Assembly (NCBI GenBank): GCA_027343965.1
Contig: DAHWJX010000031.1
Location: 1 to 5,999, forward strand
DNA: 5,999 bases
Origin: JAKACU01 sp021821185
Lineage (GTDB): Bacteria; Bacillota; Bacilli; Alicyclobacillales; SLC66
Reading direction: 5' to 3'
The translations under genes were made by a program, and so were the position numbers. Below are positions 5,120 to 5,999 of this stretch, in pieces (position 1 is the stretch's first letter; each line of letters starts with the position of its first letter). Under the pieces are notes generated by a model, which saw only the letters and a program-made list of their open reading frames with translations, made no database searches and had not been told where the DNA came from.

Positions 5120-5956
5120 ATGTCGCCTTCAACATTGCATGAGCCAATTACTGTAAGCCGAAGTCAACGAATGAGACAGAAACAAGTGACACACTCGTTC
5201 TTTGTGTCACATACGTGGTTGATTGCCATTTGGCTAGGTGCAAGCATCATACCCATCCTACCTCTCACCATGCCACTTTGGCAAAGTGCTCTGGCCGATA
5301 CGCCGTATGCTTTTCTGGTATGGATCCCAGTCTTCAGTTTTTTCTGGGCAGTATGGTCGCTACTTCAAGCTACCTCTTACAGTGATGATGTCGAACTCAA
5401 TGGTATCGTTGGAATTCCCATGCTGTTGCTCGTCGGATCCATCTTGCTTTTTGCCGTAAAAGGCAATCCAGCCGTCTTTATTGGCCAGAGCATAGGTCTT
5501 CTTTTTTGGCCCCTTTGGTCACTTAGTCTCGCATGGCTAATTTTCGGGCTGGGATCCACTCGACGTGTCATTAGACCACTTGCCTACCTACTTTTAGCGT
5601 GGTCTCCACTGTATAGTTTCATCGTCAACATCACCAATCCACCGCTAGAAGTGATCTCTAATGTTGGCATGCACACACTTACTCGTATCATTTCGTGGAT
5701 CCAAGCCATGGCAACTGATGGCAATTACCTAATATTGCATGGGGGTTCTTGGGTTCCCGTTCAGGTGTCTACGGTCTGTAGTGGATCTGACAGTTTTTTA
5801 GCCATGGTTATTTTACTGCCGATTATTTTAGTACTACTTCAAGGATCATGGATTAAGAAAATTATGATGATTGTTATTGCTGGGTTTCTCACCATTTTAA
5901 TGAACCTGCTACGACTTTTTAGCTTAGTCTTTGCCCTGCACTATTGTTACAGCTAA
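5120..5956 (+). CDS. Second exosortase paralogue, truncated before its catalytic His
   Basis: A 278-residue product related along its length to the upstream exosortase. Shared blocks include SALADTP/GALADTP, LVWIPVF, IRPLAYLLL and VCSGxDS. C220 (STVCSGSDSF) and R265 (MNLLR) of the triad are present. The frame ends abruptly with HYCYS and TAA, where the paralogue continues through its His segment, another membrane helix and the EpsI-like domain. Native sequence appears to end at Y275; the last three codons and stop belong to the inserted DNA starting at 5945. The start chosen is ATG 5120, with GAAAGGGG (5105-5112) 7 nt upstream. A TTG at 5099 overlapping the previous stop would add seven residues but lacks this spacing. 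The MS...SRS...RQK N-terminus aligns with the paralogue from the ATG. It is probably inactive as sequenced. Confidence 0.82.
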   Translation: MSPSTLHEPITVSRSQRMRQKQVTHSFFVSHTWLIAIWLGASIIPILPLTMPLWQSALADTPYAFLVWIPVFSFFWAVWSLLQATSYSDDVELNGIVGIPMLLLVGSILLFAVKGNPAVFIGQSIGLLFWPLWSLSLAWLIFGLGSTRRVIRPLAYLLLAWSPLYSFIVNITNPPLEVISNVGMHTLTRIISWIQAMATDGNYLILHGGSWVPVQVSTVCSGSDSFLAMVILLPIILVLLQGSWIKKIMMIVIAGFLTILMNLLRLFSLVFALHYCYS

Positions 5957-5999
5957 TGAATAATGTCCAAAAGTTGACGACGTAAATTGTCCTAAAATT
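5945..5999. mobile_element. Probable end of an IS21-like insertion element (runs off window)
   Basis: Similarity to the exosortase paralogue stops exactly at 5944, and no frame afterwards continues it. The new sequence starts with TGT and contains two related units, TGTCCAAAAGTT (5964-5975) and TGTCCTAAAATT (5988-5999). They match at 10 of 12 positions and are spaced 24 nt apart. Multiple short repeats near a TG-starting end are a feature of IS21-family elements, whose Firmicute members often carry TGTCC-AAAA-TTGAC-like units. No transposase is visible in 55 nt, so the family is a tentative inference. Confidence 0.45.

Noticed and set aside
1..5999. CRISPR array
   Set aside because: No regularly spaced repeats of 25-40 nt are seen; the only short periodic repeat is the pair of 12-nt units at the right edge.

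Overview
The window looks like chromosomal DNA from a mid-GC Gram-positive bacterium of the Bacillota. Supporting this are strong AGGAGG-type ribosome binding sites, frequent TTG and GTG starts, CCA-encoded tRNA genes, a near-consensus sigma-A promoter and IS66-type transposase debris. The gene mix (an exosortase locus and a COG4280-like membrane protein) would fit acidophilic Alicyclobacillaceae-like Bacilli, but that placement is inference.

Layout. Positions 1-152 hold the start of a minus-strand tRNA operon: promoter, a small leader hairpin, tRNA-Ala(TGC), and the 5' end of a second tRNA, probably Asn. Positions 225-1235 hold a minus-strand two-gene operon: a polytopic membrane protein with two FTR1-like E-x-x-E segments, then a 62-residue two-helix membrane protein, with a probable terminator after it. 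Positions about 1257-1628 are wreckage. They contain the last 72 codons of an IS66-type transposase, the element's right end, and a short protein-like tail of unknown origin on the other strand. The IS66 end cuts off a minus-strand GT-C membrane glycosyltransferase (1618-2655) and supplies its last codons and stop.

The centrepiece is the plus-strand locus from about 2801 to 5956. A divergent intergenic region with palindromes and a candidate extended -10 promoter drives a small secreted protein. That protein has a signal peptide, a Thr/Ser-rich beta-type mature region, and a C-terminal PEAP-transmembrane-RKKR tail, which is the PEP-CTERM type of sorting signal. A strong hairpin without a U-tract separates it from a 557-residue exosortase carrying the Cys/Arg/His triad and a C-terminal EpsI-like domain. 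Next comes a tandem paralogue with Cys and Arg that stops abruptly before the His. At the stop, the sequence changes into DNA with 24-nt-spaced TGTCC repeats that look like the end of an IS21-type element.

Working model. The small protein is exported by Sec, recognised through its PEAP tail by the exosortase, cleaved and passed to an envelope or polymer acceptor. The broken glycosyltransferase may once have served the same surface polymer. Exosortase/PEP-CTERM systems are mainly known from Gram-negative bacteria making exopolysaccharide, so a compact one-substrate, two-exosortase version in an apparent Gram-positive is the main point of interest. The locus has been damaged on both sides by mobile elements.
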